DNA of 46,544 bases from NCBI RefSeq assembly GCF_004346165.1, contig NZ_SLZZ01000024.1:1-46544 (forward strand). The letters are read 5' to 3'. The DNA comes from Muricomes intestini. Lineage in GTDB: Bacteria > Bacillota > Clostridia > Lachnospirales > Lachnospiraceae. A program made the position numbers and the translations under genes. Positions 44,162-46,544 of the stretch are shown piece after piece (position 1 is the stretch's first letter; the number at the start of each line of letters is the position of its first letter). The notes beneath the pieces are model-generated. The model was not told where the DNA came from. It ran no database searches and saw only the letters and a list, made by a program, of their open reading frames with translations.

Positions 44162-44935
44162 TTGAAAAAAATAAGAATCATGACACAAGATCAGTTAGAT
44201 CAAATCATCAAACAAGAGGTCGAAAATTACTCAAAAAAGCGACATGAGGATTACGAGCTTACCCTGCTGAGTAAACAGATTGAGATGGCTACATTGCAGG
44301 GGCAGATTAATCCTCATTTTCTATATAACGTGCTTGAATGTATTCGGGGCCAGGCTTTATTATGTGATGTGCCCCAAATAGCAGATACGGCAGAAGCATT
44401 GTCTAAATTCTTTCGTTACAGCATTAATATCAAAAGAGATATAGTGACCATTAAGGAAGAACTGGAGAATATAAGAAACTATATAAAGATCCAACAGTTT
44501 AGGTTTTCCAATAGATTTTCGCTGGATTTAATTTATGATCAGACGGATATTGATATTCTCTTTGGGCAAATCCCCAAATTAAGTCTACAGCCTATTATCG
44601 AAAATGCAATTGAGCATGGTTTTGCACAGAGATCTTCGGATAATTGTATATGCATTGAAATTCTCCATACCAAGAAGCATTTAAATATTCGTATCTCCGA
44701 TAATGGCTGTGGGATGAATCAGGAAAAGCTAAATAAATTAAAAGAGACAATATATGCTGCAGAGATGCCGGCTCAGGGGAAATCTTCATCGAATAATGGA
44801 ATTGCCCTATATAACGTAAACAGGCGGATTCAGTTATATTTTGGACAAGAATATGGTCTCTCAGTTTCCAGCATAGAAAATTTAGGTACAGATTTTGAAA
44901 TTTATATTCCATTGAAACTGGACATGTTGGGGTAA
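44162..44935 (+). CDS. Soluble histidine kinase (His_kinase/HATPase only)
   Basis: 257 residues with no membrane helix or sensor domain. A ~35-residue helical N-terminus leads straight to the phospho-acceptor H52 in GQINPHFLYNV. HATPase_c follows with IENAIEHGF and ISDNGCGMN. YesM-type kinases are normally about 580 residues with two membrane helices; this is only the cytoplasmic core. The TTG start at 44162 has GGAGGG five bases ahead; an ATG at 44180 lacks one. Input must come from another protein, and the co-transcribed ABC-like product is the obvious candidate (inference). Confidence 0.88.
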   Translation: MKKIRIMTQDQLDQIIKQEVENYSKKRHEDYELTLLSKQIEMATLQGQINPHFLYNVLECIRGQALLCDVPQIADTAEALSKFFRYSINIKRDIVTIKEELENIRNYIKIQQFRFSNRFSLDLIYDQTDIDILFGQIPKLSLQPIIENAIEHGFAQRSSDNCICIEILHTKKHLNIRISDNGCGMNQEKLNKLKETIYAAEMPAQGKSSSNNGIALYNVNRRIQLYFGQEYGLSVSSIENLGTDFEIYIPLKLDMLG

Positions 44936-44943
44936 AGAAAATT

Positions 44944-46371
44944 ATGCGCAATGAAATTTTAAGAGTATCTCATTTATATAAAAAGATTGGCGATACATTA
45001 ATATTGAATGACTTTTCCATGAATTTATATGAGGGAGAAATATTAGGTATTATGGGTTTGCGTGACAGTGGGAAATCATTGCTTTTTCGTATTTTGACAG
45101 GAGATGAAGAGCTTGATAAGGGAACCCTTTTTTTTAATGAAACTAAGGTGAGCCAGTACTCTTCCTTATTGACAAATAAAATAGCTCTGATAACAAAGAA
45201 ACCATTATTAGAAAAAAACATGACTGTCACTGATAATATTTTTCATATACGCAGGCACCGTCATCACCAGTTTTGGATCCGTGAAAAGTCCTATTATCTA
45301 CAGACAAAAGAACAACTGAATAAAATATCAATAAATATTAATCCTAACAGTAAAGTGGAAGATTTAACGAGAATCGAATGTTATATGGTGGAAATCATAA
45401 AAAAGTACATTATGGGTGCAAAGGTTATTTTGCTAGATGATTTTTCACAGGAATTTAATACAAATGAAATTGCACAGCTATATGTTTGGTTAAAAAAATT
45501 AAGTGCTCTAGGCATTTCCTTTATATTAGCAGGCTATCGAATGGATAATTTGCAGATATGTTCTGAGCGAATTCTATTTCTTACAAATGGAACAACAGGT
45601 AAGATTATAACAAATGTCAAACGGAAACAAGTGGATGAAAATCTCATCTTTCAAATGCCTACTTTTAAACACAAAAAGAATCAGATAAAGGAAAAGGAGA
45701 ATATTGTCTTCCAGGCAGAAAGGGTAAGTATAGAAGAAGTCGGGGAGATTTCATTCAAATTGCGCCAAGGGGAGATAGTAACCTTGGTGGATTTTTCGGG
45801 AATCAATAATCAACGTTTGTTTGAGTGTCTGATGAACTTGGAAAAAATGAAAAAAGGAAAGCTATATCATCTGAATCAAATAATGAATGGAAAAAGACTT
45901 ACAGACAGAAGCGAAGATTGCTTATTTGTAGACTTTAACTTGAAAAACAGTGTTATTGAACAAATATCTTTACAGGATAATTTATGCCTCGGTAACTTTC
46001 ACAAAATATCAACCGCCGGATTTTACCGACAAAAAAGTATGGATTATATAGAAAGAGACTTTCTGAACTGGTATCCGAATGAAGAGCTGCGAGGGAGGAG
46101 CGACTGCCGGCATTTGAGTGAAAAAGATAAAATGGCAATTTTATTATATCGAATCCGTTTATATAAACCCAGGGTAATATTCTGTATAGACCCAAGCAGA
46201 TATACGGACGCATTGATTTATGGGATGATGCAACAGGAGCTGCATGAGTTGGCAAAAGCCGGAATATCAATTTTGATAATGGCCAAAACAGTGGAACAGA
46301 ACTATCAGTTAACGGATCGATTTCTGTTTTGGGAAGAAGGAAAATTAGTGGAGAATAGTTTTGATTTCTAG
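44944..46371 (+). CDS. Degenerate double-ABC ATPase (RbsA/MglA-like), probably regulatory
   Basis: 475 residues with two ABC-like halves. Half 1 keeps Walker A (GLRDSGKS, K44) but the signature is LTRIECYMVEIIKKYI in place of LSxGQQQMVEIAKA. Walker B is VILLDDFSQE with Asp in place of the catalytic Glu, and the switch His is absent (ILAGYRMD). Half 2 has lost Walker A (VDFSGINNQRLFE), and its Walker B place reads VIFCIDPSR. The sequence is still colinear with sugar-importer ATPases. No permease or binding protein is nearby; it follows the soluble kinase by eight bases. It may bind ATP without turnover and act as a sensor or scaffold. A decaying transporter subunit is the alternative, but the frame is fully open. 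Confidence 0.8.
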   Translation: MRNEILRVSHLYKKIGDTLILNDFSMNLYEGEILGIMGLRDSGKSLLFRILTGDEELDKGTLFFNETKVSQYSSLLTNKIALITKKPLLEKNMTVTDNIFHIRRHRHHQFWIREKSYYLQTKEQLNKISININPNSKVEDLTRIECYMVEIIKKYIMGAKVILLDDFSQEFNTNEIAQLYVWLKKLSALGISFILAGYRMDNLQICSERILFLTNGTTGKIITNVKRKQVDENLIFQMPTFKHKKNQIKEKENIVFQAERVSIEEVGEISFKLRQGEIVTLVDFSGINNQRLFECLMNLEKMKKGKLYHLNQIMNGKRLTDRSEDCLFVDFNLKNSVIEQISLQDNLCLGNFHKISTAGFYRQKSMDYIERDFLNWYPNEELRGRSDCRHLSEKDKMAILLYRIRLYKPRVIFCIDPSRYTDALIYGMMQQELHELAKAGISILIMAKTVEQNYQLTDRFLFWEEGKLVENSFDF

Positions 46372-46544
46372 GTAATATAGAAAAATTGCACCTATTCTGT
46401 AGGTTAACGCATTGTTATGTTTATCTGATGCCTCTAAAATATGACTATAAATAAGTTCTCGGAATTAGAATCATCTAATTCCAATGCAGATTGAAAATTG
46501 AATACTGGCAGTTTTGGAGTAAAAGAAGATATTTTTGTGTATAA
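46372..46544. other. Right-end intergenic sequence
   Basis: No gene is visible. GGAATTAGA (46461-46469) and TCTAATTCC (46474-46482) form a perfect 9-bp hairpin with an ATCA loop but no T run, so it is more like an operator or weak terminator than a full terminator. The remainder is AT-rich and may hold the promoter of the next gene. Confidence 0.5.

Noticed and set aside
1-46544. CRISPR array or intact insertion sequence
   Set aside because: No regularly spaced direct repeats and no complete transposase with terminal repeats were found on reading both strands.

Overview
The window looks like part of a Lachnospiraceae-type (Clostridia, Firmicutes) chromosome. The evidence is low to moderate GC, strong GGAGG ribosome sites, frequent GTG/TTG starts, YesM/YesN-type two-component pairs beside sugar ABC transporters, GH31 and GH127 glycosidases, and many LacI/AraC regulators. 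This assignment is inference from gene content; no 16S sequence is present.

Layout. 1-1131: the 3' end of a 23S rRNA followed directly by a tRNA array (Asn, Glu, Thr, Met, Asp, Val, a broken Leu, Leu). The array also holds a rearranged partial copy of tRNA-Thr. 1139-5238: a decayed zone. It has a broken tyrosine integrase abutting tRNA-Leu, scraps of a GNAT acetyltransferase, a flavodoxin-family reductase and a cation P-type ATPase, one intact CPBP membrane protease, and about 1 kb with no gene I can support. 5239-13818: an intact sugar-type ABC importer (ATPase, two permeases, lipoprotein binding protein), a membrane histidine kinase/AraC response regulator pair, and a uroporphyrinogen-decarboxylase-superfamily enzyme. 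13941-21426: a LacI-controlled glycan operon. Its binding protein and first permease are broken by internal deletions, while the second permease, GH127, LacI regulator and GH31 are intact. 21427-22300: another graveyard, including a RelB/DinJ-YafQ toxin-antitoxin remnant.

22314-25159: a TudS-like desulfidase gene followed by a polar amino-acid ABC importer (binding protein, permease, ATPase). 25332-28126: a second operon of a fucose-isomerase-like protein, a SufS-like class V aminotransferase and an unrecognised 95-aa protein. 28304-37503: a second carbohydrate ABC system. The binding protein comes first, then a divergent response regulator/kinase pair, two permeases, a large GH31 and an AraC regulator. 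37733-42408: an old-yellow-enzyme-type flavin/Fe-S oxidoreductase, both aconitase X subunits and a TetR regulator. 42537-46371: a response regulator, a soluble histidine kinase and a degenerate double-ABC ATPase with no permease.

The likely biology is import and breakdown of plant or host glycans under several parallel kinase/regulator circuits, next to sulfur-compound salvage and a redox/dehydratase pathway. The least explained units are the kinase-linked degenerate ABC protein at the right end, the isomerase/desulfurase/95-aa operon, and the URO-D enzyme attached to a sugar importer. No CRISPR array or intact insertion sequence was seen.
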